NCBI RefSeq assembly: GCF_000504165.1
Contig: NZ_AYSE01000001.1
Span: forward strand, 682,001-746,000
Direction: 5' to 3'
Length of the DNA stretch: 64,000 nucleotides
From: Bacillus sp. FJAT-14578
GTDB taxonomy: Bacteria > Bacillota > Bacilli > Bacillales > Bacillaceae_H
How positions within the stretch are numbered: the first letter of the stretch is position 1; each line of letters opens with the position of its first letter. The notes under the pieces are model-generated. The model saw nothing but the letters and a program-made list of their open reading frames with translations. It did not search any database and was not told where the DNA came from. A program made the translations under genes and the position numbers. Positions 33,893 through 42,918 of the stretch are shown piece by piece.

Positions 33893-34744
33893 ATGATGAG
33901 TGAGATGAAAAGAATTTCCTTTATTGGAGCGGGTTCTATGGCAGAAGCGATGATTGCAGGTTTGCTTCAGCACGAACATGTCCAAAAACAGCATATTACG
34001 ATTACCAATCGCACAAACGATGAAAGACTTGAATATTTCCGCAGCGAATACGGCGTGAATGCGACTCGTGACGAGAGACAATTAATTGAACAAACCGATG
34101 TCATCGTCCTCGCGATGAAACCGAAAGATTTAGCGGAAGGAGTTGCAGGAATAAAGCAATATGTTCATGAACAACAATTAATCATTTCTTTATTGGCCGG
34201 CGTTTCCACGAAAAGCATCGCTTGCTTGCTGGAAAAGAATGTCCCAGTCGTACGAGCGATGCCAAATACCTCCGCTGCCATCGGGCGGTCTGCTACAGCC
34301 CTCGCCAAAGGAGACTATGCAACCGACCACCACCTCTCCTTCGCCGCCCAGTTATTTGAAACGGTCGGAATCGTATCTGTCGTCAAAGAAAATCTTTTAC
34401 ATGCCGTTACAGGTCTTTCAGGAAGCGGGCCGGCTTATGTCTATTACTTGGTAGAATCGATGGAAAAAGCAGCTGAGCAAATCGGGATTGAGGGTCCTGT
34501 TGCAAAGGACCTTATTCTTCAAACATTAATTGGAGCAGCTGAAATGTTAAAACAGTCGCCAAAACATCCTGGTGTCTTACGTAAAGAAGTAACGAGTCCA
34601 GGAGGAACGACAGAAGCAGGCATTCAAAAACTTGAAACGTACCGCTTCCAAGAAGCGATGGTTGAATGCATTAAGCGGGCTACCGATCGCTCGAAAGAAT
34701 TAGGAACGGCTATTGAGGAAGAAATATTAACAAAGCGGAGTTGA
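33893..34744 (+). CDS. proI: pyrroline-5-carboxylate reductase
   Basis: Reduces pyrroline-5-carboxylate to proline with NAD(P)H. The 283-residue enzyme has the Rossmann start RISFIGAGSMAEAMIAGLL, VVRAMPNTSAAIG, and the family signature VTGLSGSGPAYVYYLVESM followed by EVTSPGGTTEAGIQKLE. ATG 33893 follows GGAGG by six bases. The T-box for proline marks it as an anabolic, charge-regulated gene like proI of B. subtilis. The stop codon lies within the first arm of a repeat element (R2 copy C). Confidence 0.95.
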   Translation: MMSEMKRISFIGAGSMAEAMIAGLLQHEHVQKQHITITNRTNDERLEYFRSEYGVNATRDERQLIEQTDVIVLAMKPKDLAEGVAGIKQYVHEQQLIISLLAGVSTKSIACLLEKNVPVVRAMPNTSAAIGRSATALAKGDYATDHHLSFAAQLFETVGIVSVVKENLLHAVTGLSGSGPAYVYYLVESMEKAAEQIGIEGPVAKDLILQTLIGAAEMLKQSPKHPGVLRKEVTSPGGTTEAGIQKLETYRFQEAMVECIKRATDRSKELGTAIEEEILTKRS

Positions 34745-34890
34745 CTCCAATGTTCTAAAGAGTAGACCTTTTGAGTCAATCTCCTTGAAAGGACCCGCCA
34801 TGGGAATCCAGGAAAATCAAGGATTTAGTGATGGGTCCTTAGTAAAAAATTATTTTTGCGGCCTATTCATCACTTATGGGACAACCATAG
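34740..34890. repeat. twin-hairpin repeat family R2, copy C
   Basis: A diverged copy of the repeats at 49087-49243 and 62941-63097. First hairpin TTGACTC / GAGTCAA; second AAGGACCC / GGGTCCTT; conserved loop block AATCCAGGAAAATCAAGGAT; then TTAGTAAAAAATTATTTTTG and an end ATGGGACAACC. It begins at the proI stop. The rest of 34891-35040 holds the namA promoter region with a TATAAT near 35000. Confidence 0.75.
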
Positions 34891-35040
34891 ACTGCCAATT
34901 GAACGGAAGCGGACTCCATTGACGCAATTGCAGCTTATACACACGTAATTGAACGATTCAAAACCTATTGCGTGAGTTAAGCACACGTCCAATGATATAA
35001 TGTCGATGTTTAGAAAATCGAAATAAATGGAGGTTTAGGT

Positions 35041-36057
35041 ATGTCCGCATTATTATTCTCGCCATATTCAGTTAAAAATGTCACCCTTAAAAATCGAGTC
35101 GTCATGTCGCCAATGTGCATGTATTCTTGTCAAAGCGCAGACGGAAGAGTGGAAAATTGGCATCTCACCCATTATACGAGTCGAGCTGTCGGGCAAGTAG
35201 GGTTGATTATAGTAGAAGCAACAGCCGTTACTCCACAAGGAAGAATTTCAGCCAATGACCTGGGTATCTGGAGCGATGAGCACATTCCTGGCTTAAGCCA
35301 ATTAGTATCCATGATTAAAGAACATGGCTCTGCCACAGCCATCCAACTCGCCCATGCCGGAAGAAAAGCCACTGTGGCCGGAGAGATTGTTGCCCCTTCC
35401 GCCATTGCGTTCGATGAAAAAATGAAACAGCCAAAAGAAATGACAAACGAAGATATTAAACAAACCGTTGCGGCCTTTCAAGAAGCCGCTAAAAGAGCAA
35501 AAGAAGCTGGATTTGATATCATTGAACTCCACGGAGCACATGGCTACTTACTAAACGAATTTTTATCTCCATTAAGCAATAAACGAACTGATGAATACGG
35601 GGGATCAATCGAAAATCGCTATCGTCTTTTAAAAGAAGTGATTGAATCCGTGAAGGAAGTTTGGGATGGGCCATTATTCGTCCGTATTTCTGCTCATGAT
35701 TATCATGAAGAGGGACTGACGGCTGAAGACTACATCACGTTCGGAAAGTGGATGAAACGGGACGGCGTCGATTTAATTGATGTTAGTTCGGGTGCCGTTG
35801 TTCCTGCTCGCATCCCTACATATCCCGGTTATCAAGTGAAGTTTTCTGAGACAGTAAAATATGGAGCTGACATTGCTACAGGAACTGTCGGTCTCATTAC
35901 AAGCGGATTGCATGCGGAGGAAATCTTGCAAAACGGACGTGCAGATTTAATCTTTATCGGAAGAGAATTATTGCGTAACCCTTATTGGCCGCGCACGGCC
36001 GCCCACGAACTCGGAGTAGAAATTGAAGCTCCTGTTCAATACAAGCGCGGCTGGTAG
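35041..36057 (+). CDS. namA: NADPH dehydrogenase NamA (old yellow enzyme, YqjM)
   Basis: An FMN enzyme that reduces activated alkenes and is linked to electrophile and oxidative stress. All YqjM hallmarks are seen: Cys26 and Tyr28 (MSPMCMYSC), the substrate histidines in [36 protein letters not shown] and the Arg336 finger in the C-terminal VQYKRGW that reaches the neighbouring subunit. Length 338 equals that of YqjM. AATGGAGG precedes the ATG. Confidence 0.97.
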   Translation: MSALLFSPYSVKNVTLKNRVVMSPMCMYSCQSADGRVENWHLTHYTSRAVGQVGLIIVEATAVTPQGRISANDLGIWSDEHIPGLSQLVSMIKEHGSATAIQLAHAGRKATVAGEIVAPSAIAFDEKMKQPKEMTNEDIKQTVAAFQEAAKRAKEAGFDIIELHGAHGYLLNEFLSPLSNKRTDEYGGSIENRYRLLKEVIESVKEVWDGPLFVRISAHDYHEEGLTAEDYITFGKWMKRDGVDLIDVSSGAVVPARIPTYPGYQVKFSETVKYGADIATGTVGLITSGLHAEEILQNGRADLIFIGRELLRNPYWPRTAAHELGVEIEAPVQYKRGW

Positions 36058-36232
36058 GAAAAGCGCAAGCGCCTTGGTCAAAGAAGGCCGACTAAGACCG
36101 CCACATCAATCACCAACGTCGGCATGACCCCCATCCTGTGGACCTAAGGAAATAGGGATTGACCCCGTATACACTTTTGGCCTTATGAGGGCAATCATCT
36201 TTTCCACAGGGAGCTAGACACTAGTACTGGTC
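36058..36232. repeat. Bacillaceae-type intergenic repeat (AAGCGCAAGCGCC type)
   Basis: Directly after the namA stop: GGAAAAGCGCAAGCGCCTTGG at the left end and GGGAGCTAGACA near the right, with GCGCAAGCGC a self-complementary core. I recall similar intergenic sequences in many Bacillaceae genomes. Only one copy occurs in this window and no coding frame is supported. Confidence 0.5.
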
Positions 36233-36271
36233 GAAAAATTATGCTTTTTAATCTTCTAAAAACAAACTACT

Positions 36272-36304
36272 AAGAAAAGAGACAGGCTCCCTGCCTCTTT
36301 TCTT
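36272..36304. terminator. terminator of rnz
   Basis: AAGAAAAGAGACAGG and CCTGCCTCTTTTCTT with a three-base loop, 12 bases beyond the rnz stop. Confidence 0.88.
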
Positions 36305-36315
36305 GCGATGAATAC

Positions 36316-37236
36316 CTATTTCAAAACAGGAATACACTTGAAATCCTCGGCGACTTCCGTATGTTCAAAAATTCCCCTCGCATCGTTTAATAAGATGTTC
36401 GTATGTTCTGACTGGTAACGGGAACTAATGTGAGTGAGAATTAGTTTTTGCACATTTGCCTCTTTGGCTATTTCTGCTGCTTGGGCAGCGGTGGAATGAA
36501 AATAATCATAGGCAAGAGCCCCGTCTTCCGCAGCAAAAGTAGATTCATGCACCAACACGTTTGCATTCCTTGCCAGTGTAATGCTTTGAGGGCAAAATCT
36601 TGTATCTCCCAGAATCGCTAAAATTCTTCCTTTTTGGGGAGAGCCAATAAAATCATGCCCTTTCACCACTCTCCCATCTTCCAGTTGGACCGTTTCCCCT
36701 TTCTTTAGCTGCTGATAAACAGGCCCGGGCGGTACATTGGCTTCTTTTAACTTTTGGACTAACAACGTACCGGGCAAATCCTTTTCAATGATCCGATAAC
36801 CATAGGAAGGCACCCCATGTTCAAGCAGCATGGTTTCTACCCTAAACGTATCATCTTCAAAAACGGTTCCCTCTGTTATTTCCACAATTTCTATTGGATA
36901 CTTCACATGTGTTTGGCTAACAGCTAGCGATGTCTCAATAAATGCTTTAATACCGGGCGGCCCATATACAGTCAGCTTTGACTCTCCGCCTTGAAAAGAC
37001 CGGCTTCCTAATAAACCGGGCAACCCGAAAATATGATCTCCATGAAGATGAGTAATAAAGATCTTTTCAATTTTTCTTGGTTTAATAGATGTATGTAAAA
37101 TTTGATGCTGGGTAGCCTCCCCACAATCAAACAGCCAAGTAGAGCCCCTCTCTTGAAGAAGCTGCACGGCGATGGATGATACGTTACGGTGTTTAGCTGG
37201 AACACCTGCACCCGTTCCTAAGAATAGCAATTCCAA
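36316..37236 (-). CDS. rnz: ribonuclease Z
   Basis: Zinc endonuclease that trims tRNA 3' ends. The 306-residue product begins [18 protein letters not shown] and has the metal motif [20 protein letters not shown], the second site [14 protein letters not shown] and [10 protein letters not shown]. The start is TTG at 37236, with GGGAGG upstream; the frame is open 29 codons further but that part has no ribosome site and would exceed the usual length of about 307. Order namA-rnz matches B. subtilis. Confidence 0.95.
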   Translation of the reverse strand: MELLFLGTGAGVPAKHRNVSSIAVQLLQERGSTWLFDCGEATQHQILHTSIKPRKIEKIFITHLHGDHIFGLPGLLGSRSFQGGESKLTVYGPPGIKAFIETSLAVSQTHVKYPIEIVEITEGTVFEDDTFRVETMLLEHGVPSYGYRIIEKDLPGTLLVQKLKEANVPPGPVYQQLKKGETVQLEDGRVVKGHDFIGSPQKGRILAILGDTRFCPQSITLARNANVLVHESTFAAEDGALAYDYFHSTAAQAAEIAKEANVQKLILTHISSRYQSEHTNILLNDARGIFEHTEVAEDFKCIPVLK

Positions 37237-37382
37237 TTTAAATCCTCCCACTTTTAGACGATTTCTGTCTTTCCGGCACATTATATGCGATTCAATATTT
37301 GTAACTGCACAAAAGCAGTACATTTATCGTATTCGTTCTCCCTATTATACAAAATTTTTATTCCAAGGCGAATTCGAGATTT

Positions 37383-37425
37383 AAATGGCTGCCAAACATC
37401 CTTTTGGGATGTTTGGCAGCCATTT
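37383..37425. terminator. hairpin downstream of the aminotransferase, distal
   Basis: AAATGGCTGCCAAACATCC and its complement around a five-base loop. Second of two tandem hairpins between rnz and the pyrimidine cluster. Confidence 0.75.
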
Positions 37426-37429
37426 ATGC

Positions 37430-37476
37430 GCAGTAAAATGGACATGGGCAAAGACCGCCCATGTCCATTTTACTGC
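37430..37476. terminator. hairpin downstream of the aminotransferase, proximal
   Basis: A 20-base perfect stem beginning GCAGTAAAATGGACATGGGC with a seven-base loop, seven bases after the aminotransferase stop. Confidence 0.78.
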
Positions 37477-37482
37477 GTGGAT

Positions 37483-38838
37483 TTAGTTTAATTGATTAAG
37501 AGCGTTCACAAACGTCTTAATAAGAAACTCCAAATCTTCTTCGGTAATATTTAACGGAGGAGAAAGAGTCAAGACATTGTTATAACCCGCCACCGTGGCC
37601 CCGTTTTTTCCGATAATTAAACCATTTTGTTTACAACTCGCGATAACACCATTGACCATCACAGGGTTTAATGGCTCTTTCGTTTCTTTACTTTCCACAA
37701 GCTCTATCCCAATAAGCAGCCCCTTACCTCTCACATCACCTACATGCGGATGGTTTTGAAGAGCATCCTTTAATTCATCGAGCAAATAAGCGCCAAGCTG
37801 TTTGGAACGCTGAAATAAATTCTCACGTTCCATAATCTCCAAATTTTTTACCGCCACAGCACATGCTGCCGGATTGCCCCCGAATGTATTGACGTGTCTT
37901 AAATAATCGTATTCTTCCGTTCCTTTAAATGCTTCATAGATTTCCCGTTTTACCGCCGTTGCTGACAATGGAAGATAAGCGCTTGTAATTCCTTTAGCCA
38001 TTGTAATAATATCCGGTTTCACGCCGTAATTCATGTGCCCGAATGCCTCTCCAGTCCGCCCGAATCCGCAAATGACTTCGTCTACAATCAAAAGGGCTCC
38101 ATGTTTCTCGCAGGCTTCTTTGACTCCCTGGAGATATCCATCAGGCGGCATCAACACGCCGCCGCCCGTAATGATAGGTTCCATGATTACACCTGCAATC
38201 GTATCGCTTAACTCCCATGTCATGGCACGATCAATCGCTTGGACAGAAGGGAGATCACCCGGTGCACAATTTTCAGGTTCCGGAGAACGATATGAATCTG
38301 GTGGTGCAACATGAATAAAACCGGGTGCCAGCGGTTCATACTTATATTTGCGTTGTGCCTGCCCTGTAGCAGCTAACGACCCCATGGAGTTTCCATGATA
38401 AGCCCGGTAGCGTGAGATGAATTTATAGCGCTGATGTTCACCTTTTTGTTGATGATATTGGCGAGCAATCTTAAACGCTGCTTCATTGGCCTCAGACCCG
38501 CTGTTTGAAAAGAAAATGACATAATCTCCCCCCAGCAGCTCATTTAACTTTTCAGCCAACTGGATTGCTGGAACATGACTTTGGGTTAAAGGAAAATAAG
38601 ACACTTGTTTTAACTGTTCATAAGCAGCTTCCGCCAGTTCTTGCCGCCCATATCCCGCATTCACACACCACAGTCCAGCCATCCCGTCCAAAAAGCGCTT
38701 CCCTTCATGGTCCGTTACCCAAGCTCCTTCTGCCTTGGTGACAACCATCGTTCCTTGAGGGCTGTATGGTTTCATCGAGTGCCACACATATTTTTCATCC
38801 TTTGAAAGCAAATCTTGATTTTGTCCTAACTGAACCAT
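37483..38838 (-). CDS. class III aminotransferase, probable beta-alanine:pyruvate type
   Basis: A 451-residue PLP enzyme of the omega-amino-acid transaminase class. Seen are GLWCVNAGYGRQELAEAAYEQ (active-site loop), FFSNSGSEANEAAFKIAR (PLP phosphate), LIVDEVICGFGRTGE (Asp to the ring nitrogen) and the Schiff-base lysine in ITMAKGITSAYLPLSA. Its place 21 bases after an mmsA gene and within a pyrimidine-degradation cluster argues for beta-alanine (or 3-aminoisobutyrate) to semialdehyde conversion. GGGGGAG precedes the ATG. Substrate is inferred from context. Confidence 0.88.
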   Translation of the reverse strand: MVQLGQNQDLLSKDEKYVWHSMKPYSPQGTMVVTKAEGAWVTDHEGKRFLDGMAGLWCVNAGYGRQELAEAAYEQLKQVSYFPLTQSHVPAIQLAEKLNELLGGDYVIFFSNSGSEANEAAFKIARQYHQQKGEHQRYKFISRYRAYHGNSMGSLAATGQAQRKYKYEPLAPGFIHVAPPDSYRSPEPENCAPGDLPSVQAIDRAMTWELSDTIAGVIMEPIITGGGVLMPPDGYLQGVKEACEKHGALLIVDEVICGFGRTGEAFGHMNYGVKPDIITMAKGITSAYLPLSATAVKREIYEAFKGTEEYDYLRHVNTFGGNPAACAVAVKNLEIMERENLFQRSKQLGAYLLDELKDALQNHPHVGDVRGKGLLIGIELVESKETKEPLNPVMVNGVIASCKQNGLIIGKNGATVAGYNNVLTLSPPLNITEEDLEFLIKTFVNALNQLN

Positions 38839-38859
38839 CTCTTTCTCCCCCTTATCCCT

Positions 38860-40335
38860 TTAAAAATCAAAACGAGACGTAATCATTTTTTTGCGTGTGT
38901 AGAAATTCACACCATCTTTTCCATTGACATGAAGATCCCCGTAGAATGAGTCTTTCCAGCCTGAAAACGGGAAGAAAGCCATTGTGGCAGGTACACCTAC
39001 GTTAATTCCAAGCATTCCAGCATCTGCCTCTTCACGGAATTGGCGAATGGCGGCCGCATCTTTCGTATAAATTGTCGCGCCATTTCCAAAACGCGACTTG
39101 CGAATATATTCAAGTGCCTCATCTATATCTTCGGCACGAAGTAAACTCAATACTGGAGCAAAGATTTCCTCTTTTGCAATCTTCATCCCCGGAGTTACTC
39201 GATCAAAAATCGTCGCTCCTAAAAAGTTTCCTTCCTGCAGTTCGTTCATTTCTTTTCTGCCGTCTCGAACAAGCTCAGCTCCTTCTTCAATCCCTTTTTC
39301 AATGTACTGAAGCACTTTGGAACGATGCTGTTCACGAATGACAGGAGTCAGCAGCACCTCATCATCCATTCCGCTTCCAATGACCAGCTCATCTGCCTTT
39401 TGCTTCAGCATTTTGACAAACTCATCACTGCGCTTGTCCTCTCCTACCAACACGACGGCACTGCATGCCATGCAGCGCTGCCCTGCACTGCCATATGCGG
39501 AGCTGATAATATGCTGGACCGCTTTTTCCATATCACAATCCGGCATGACAAGATGATGATTCTTCGCTCCCGAGAGAGCTTGAACTCTTTTTCCTGCTGC
39601 AGCTGCCCGCTCGTATACATATTTGGCAACAGGTTGAGATCCAACAAATGAAACCGCTTTAATCTCTTCATGCTCAAGAAGGCCATTTACAACATCATGC
39701 GCACCATGCACTACATTCAATACCCCGGCCGGGCCTCCCGCTTTCGTAAAAAGCTCAACCAGTTTATTCGCTAAAATCGGCGTTCGTTCAGATGGCTTTA
39801 ATACAAAGGTATTGCCGCATGCCACAGCAAGAGGGAACATCCATAAAGGAACCATCATTGGAAAATTGAATGGCGTAATTCCTCCTACCACTCCTAACGG
39901 ATAGCGATACATTTCCGAATCAATTTCTTCTGCAATGTTTCCTAGTGTTTCTCCCATTAACAAAGAAGGCGCTCCTGTTGCAAATTCTACACATTCGATT
40001 CCGCGCTGAACTTCTCCGTAAGCCTCCTTATATGCCTTTCCGTTTTCTTGGACAACCAGCTCCGCCAATTCTTCGTGATGCTCCATCAACAATGAATGGT
40101 ATTTGAACAAAATACGGGCACGCTTAGGGACAGGAACATTTTTCCACGTTTTAAACGCTTGTGAGGCTGCCTGTACAGCAAGATCTACATCCTCTTTTGT
40201 GGAAATGGGGACCTTGGCCAACACTTCTCTTGTTGCGGGATTAATGACTTCTAATGTTTCATTGCTTTGGGCCGATACCCACTGGCCGTTAATGTAGTTT
40301 TGGAGAATGACAGTTTCATTTTTTACAATTGACAT
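38860..40335 (-). CDS. mmsA: methylmalonate-semialdehyde dehydrogenase (CoA-acylating)
   Basis: Oxidises malonate or methylmalonate semialdehyde with NAD and CoA to acetyl- or propionyl-CoA. The 491-residue ALDH has [36 protein letters not shown] and the catalytic Cys in [17 protein letters not shown], the MmsA-type context. I start at the ATG at 40335, six bases after AAGGGGGT-type sequence. It pairs with the aminotransferase to finish uracil/thymine breakdown and also fits valine catabolism. B. subtilis has mmsA in the iol operon instead. Confidence 0.93.
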   Translation of the reverse strand: MSIVKNETVILQNYINGQWVSAQSNETLEVINPATREVLAKVPISTKEDVDLAVQAASQAFKTWKNVPVPKRARILFKYHSLLMEHHEELAELVVQENGKAYKEAYGEVQRGIECVEFATGAPSLLMGETLGNIAEEIDSEMYRYPLGVVGGITPFNFPMMVPLWMFPLAVACGNTFVLKPSERTPILANKLVELFTKAGGPAGVLNVVHGAHDVVNGLLEHEEIKAVSFVGSQPVAKYVYERAAAAGKRVQALSGAKNHHLVMPDCDMEKAVQHIISSAYGSAGQRCMACSAVVLVGEDKRSDEFVKMLKQKADELVIGSGMDDEVLLTPVIREQHRSKVLQYIEKGIEEGAELVRDGRKEMNELQEGNFLGATIFDRVTPGMKIAKEEIFAPVLSLLRAEDIDEALEYIRKSRFGNGATIYTKDAAAIRQFREEADAGMLGINVGVPATMAFFPFSGWKDSFYGDLHVNGKDGVNFYTRKKMITSRFDF

Positions 40336-40413
40336 TGCATTACCCCCTTGAGCAATTAACAAAGAATTTGTTTCTTATTATGTATCATTTTTCTTGGTAA
40401 TTCATTAGACATA

Positions 40414-40445
40414 ATGTGAAATAGTCACACTCAAACATTTCACAA
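40414..40445. promoter_or_regulatory. candidate operator upstream of mmsA
   Basis: GTGAAA and TTTCAC form an inverted repeat with an inner GTGA/TCAC pair, 80-110 bases upstream of the mmsA start. The neighbouring PucR-type regulator is a possible ligand. No known consensus was matched. Confidence 0.3.
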
Positions 40446-40493
40446 ATTGAGTAGTGAATATCTCTCCCATTGACGTAAAATAAAGAAAAACTA

Positions 40494-40527
40494 AAAAAAG
40501 AGATGATCCCGCTCTCGGTATCATCCC
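40494..40527 (-). terminator. terminator of the PucR-type regulator
   Basis: On the minus strand GATGATACC, six-base loop, GGGATCATC then TTTTTTT, soon after the stop at 40546. Confidence 0.88.
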
Positions 40528-40545
40528 TGCCGCACGCCTCTTCCC

Positions 40546-42135
40546 TCAAGAAGAGATTTGATTCGTTTTTGAAAATAAATAATCATGCACCATAATCATA
40601 AATTCGATGGCCATCCGTTTTTTCGGTTCCATAAAATCTCCGCCTAAAAGTTTTTCCAGCTTTTCAATGCGATGATATAATGTTTGTCTGACTACAAACA
40701 AACGCTTCGCCGTTTCTTGTTTCGAGCCGTTGCATTCGAGGTAAATCTTTAATGTCTCCATTAACTTCCCATTATATTGCTGATCATAGGTTAGAACAGG
40801 TTCTAAATATTCCATCATGACGTCCCGTAAATCTTTTGGTTGTTGAATTAGGGACAGTACACGGTACATATGCAAATCATCATAGAAGTGGATAGAAGAA
40901 TTCGGTTCAAGCTTCTCCTGAACTTTTATTGTTTCTAAAGCTGTTTGATAGCTTTTATGAATCTCCAAAACATTCTGTACAAGCTTTCCGATTCCGAGCA
41001 GATGAACAAATGAGCTTTGTCTTTTACTGTAATCCGTATTCAAAAATCTCGTAAACCCTTCCTCGAGCCTTTGTTTCCATGTATGGACAGAGCGCTTATT
41101 GATTAAAATCAAAATAAAATCATTGCGTCGTTCCGCTACAAATAATACAAAGCCATGTTGTTCAAAAAGCGTCTTTAAAAACATTTTTAAATACGTGAAA
41201 TCGACAGAATGGTTTTTAGGGTTCGGTCTGCATACACATGCGATTGCCTCGCTGGTGAGACCATTTACATTCGCTTCTTCTAAATGGTGCAGCAAATCAC
41301 CTTCCGCCAACTCACCTGTCAGCCACTTCAGGATCCACTCCGCTTCATCTACCCGTTTCTTTTCTGCCACATACAAATCTCTCAAAAAATGCTGGGCAAG
41401 CGCTGTTGCCGTACGATCGAGTGCTAATAAATCAAACTCCGTCAACTGCCCGTATGGAGAAACGGCAAAAAGCTCCGCGTAGTTTCGGTTTAACACTTGA
41501 ATGACCTGTTTCGCAGTGGATCTTTCGACAACGTCATCAGAGAGTGAAGAGAGTAGTTCCCTTTTCCGTTTCATAGTTGCGTCAGGTACAAATAATGTCT
41601 CATTTTCATTTAATTTTATAATCACTTGTAAATCGGTATACTGGTGAAAAAAGTGGAGAATCGGTTCGTAGTGGTCAATGGTCAATAGCATTTTGTGGAG
41701 TTTCTGGGAGTAATTTTCCAAATCGGAAATCATTTGATAATGTTGGTTGATGAGCAGAGAGTGAATATCTTGGGTAATCTCAACAAACGGAACTTCTTGA
41801 TGAAAGAGAATAATAGGAAACTGATGCCGATTAGCAATGGCGATTACTTCTGAAGGAATTTCTGAGGTATATGTACCAATTTCAATACATAGGCCGGACG
41901 CCTTACATTCGATTAGCTGTTCTAAAAAAGAGATGAACATTTGCTCATTTTTTTTCCATCCGACACCTGTCGATAAAATCAGTTCGTTCCCTTTTAACAA
42001 CTGATTTATTTTAGTCACTTCCATAATATGGACCCACTTTACGGGTCGATGGAGGCCTTCTATTCCCGCCGCTACTTCACTTGCGACAAAGTGTTTTCGT
42101 TTTAAAACTTCCTGGACAGTAAGATATGACTTCAA
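40546..42135 (-). CDS. PucR family transcriptional regulator
   Basis: A 529-residue regulator. The N-terminal PucR domain (residues 1-120) reads TVQEVLKRKHFVASEVAAG and ELILSTGVGWKKNE; a GGDEF-like middle region follows. The C-terminal PucR helix-turn-helix is LKIYLECNGSKQETAKRLFVVRQTLYHRIEKLEKLL. Members respond to nitrogen-rich metabolites such as allantoin or uracil derivatives. It lies between the two halves of the pyrimidine cluster, so it is the likely pathway activator. A small gene (42249-42428) precedes it. Confidence 0.92.
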   Translation of the reverse strand: MKSYLTVQEVLKRKHFVASEVAAGIEGLHRPVKWVHIMEVTKINQLLKGNELILSTGVGWKKNEQMFISFLEQLIECKASGLCIEIGTYTSEIPSEVIAIANRHQFPIILFHQEVPFVEITQDIHSLLINQHYQMISDLENYSQKLHKMLLTIDHYEPILHFFHQYTDLQVIIKLNENETLFVPDATMKRKRELLSSLSDDVVERSTAKQVIQVLNRNYAELFAVSPYGQLTEFDLLALDRTATALAQHFLRDLYVAEKKRVDEAEWILKWLTGELAEGDLLHHLEEANVNGLTSEAIACVCRPNPKNHSVDFTYLKMFLKTLFEQHGFVLFVAERRNDFILILINKRSVHTWKQRLEEGFTRFLNTDYSKRQSSFVHLLGIGKLVQNVLEIHKSYQTALETIKVQEKLEPNSSIHFYDDLHMYRVLSLIQQPKDLRDVMMEYLEPVLTYDQQYNGKLMETLKIYLECNGSKQETAKRLFVVRQTLYHRIEKLEKLLGGDFMEPKKRMAIEFMIMVHDYLFSKTNQISS

Positions 42136-42248
42136 ATTGACACCGCCCCTTAATGATTACTTTTACATAATCATATAATATTTGGACAAGATAAAAAAGA
42201 ATTTTTTGTATTTTCTATCTTTTTCCGTCCATGCAGCAGGGCTTTTCC

Positions 42249-42428
42249 TTATCCATTTACTGATATTTTCTCCAGTAGTCTTCCACGTTTTTTGGCGCCG
42301 TCCATAATGCGGTCCATTTCTTCCTTATAAAATAGTAGATCCGTTACGGTAACTGCATTTAATATTTCCATTTTTAATTTATCAAGCAAAGCACATTCCT
42401 CTTTCGTCATCCATTCACGTACGTTCAT
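42249..42428 (-). CDS. small protein of unknown function upstream of the PucR-type regulator
   Basis: A 59-residue protein (MNVREWMTKEECALLDKLK to the end ISVNG), helical and charged, with no signal or membrane span. ATG 42428 is preceded by AAAGGA; an ATG six codons earlier lacks a ribosome site. I do not recognise the family. It sits 113 bases upstream of the regulator on the same strand, after the terminator of the preTA-hyd-permease unit. LKMEILNAVTVTDLLFYKEEMDRIM suggests a two-helix hairpin. Confidence 0.65.
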   Translation of the reverse strand: MNVREWMTKEECALLDKLKMEILNAVTVTDLLFYKEEMDRIMDGAKKRGRLLEKISVNG

Positions 42429-42529
42429 CGAGATCCATCCTTTCATAGGTATCGCTTACTATAAAATACGAAGGCTCTCATTTTTTTAGGGGGTTATCCA
42501 TACATTGTCATGATTTTTTTATATAAAAA

Positions 42530-42577
42530 GAAAAAAGGTGTTTCAAACGGGCTATAAAAACCGATTGAAACACCTTA
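42530..42577 (-). terminator. terminator of the preT-preA-hydrolase-permease unit
   Basis: On the minus strand AAGGTGTTTCAATCGG, loop, CCGTTTGAAACACCTT (one bulge) and TTTTTT. It lies about 105 bases after the small gene at 42682. Confidence 0.88.
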
Positions 42578-42681
42578 AAAGCATCATTATTTTCTTTCCC
42601 CTCATTAATTGGCAATAAGACTCCTGCCTCTACTTCAAAATCATAAGGAATCTAAGGAGTCCGACAGTCCATTAGAGCGAA

Positions 42682-42906
42682 TTAAACAGCGTCATTTACC
42701 CGCTTTTGCTGCAGCAGTATCGATGAAAAGTATTTTCTTGCATCTGCCGTTAAGATGTGAAGGGTCTCCTGTTTTTCTCCATTTTTTGATTCTAATAACA
42801 AAAAAGCCCCGCTTAAGTTTTCTGTCACTCCCTTGATGCTGTATCCTTTCTGGATGTAATAGTCAATTTTATCTCTTTCTTCCACAAATTCTTTATAACT
42901 CGACAT
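42682..42906 (-). CDS. small conserved-looking protein downstream of the permease
   Basis: A 74-residue soluble protein: MSSYKEFVEERDKIDYYIQ, then GYSIKGVTENLSGAFLLLE and TLHILTADARKYFSSILL. The alternating pattern suggests a compact alpha/beta domain. AAGGAGGG lies seven bases before the ATG, and it starts 12 bases after the permease stop, so it belongs to the pyrimidine operon. I do not recognise a named family and infer no activity. Confidence 0.72.
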   Translation of the reverse strand: MSSYKEFVEERDKIDYYIQKGYSIKGVTENLSGAFLLLESKNGEKQETLHILTADARKYFSSILLQQKRVNDAV

Positions 42907-42918
42907 ATGCGTCCCTCC

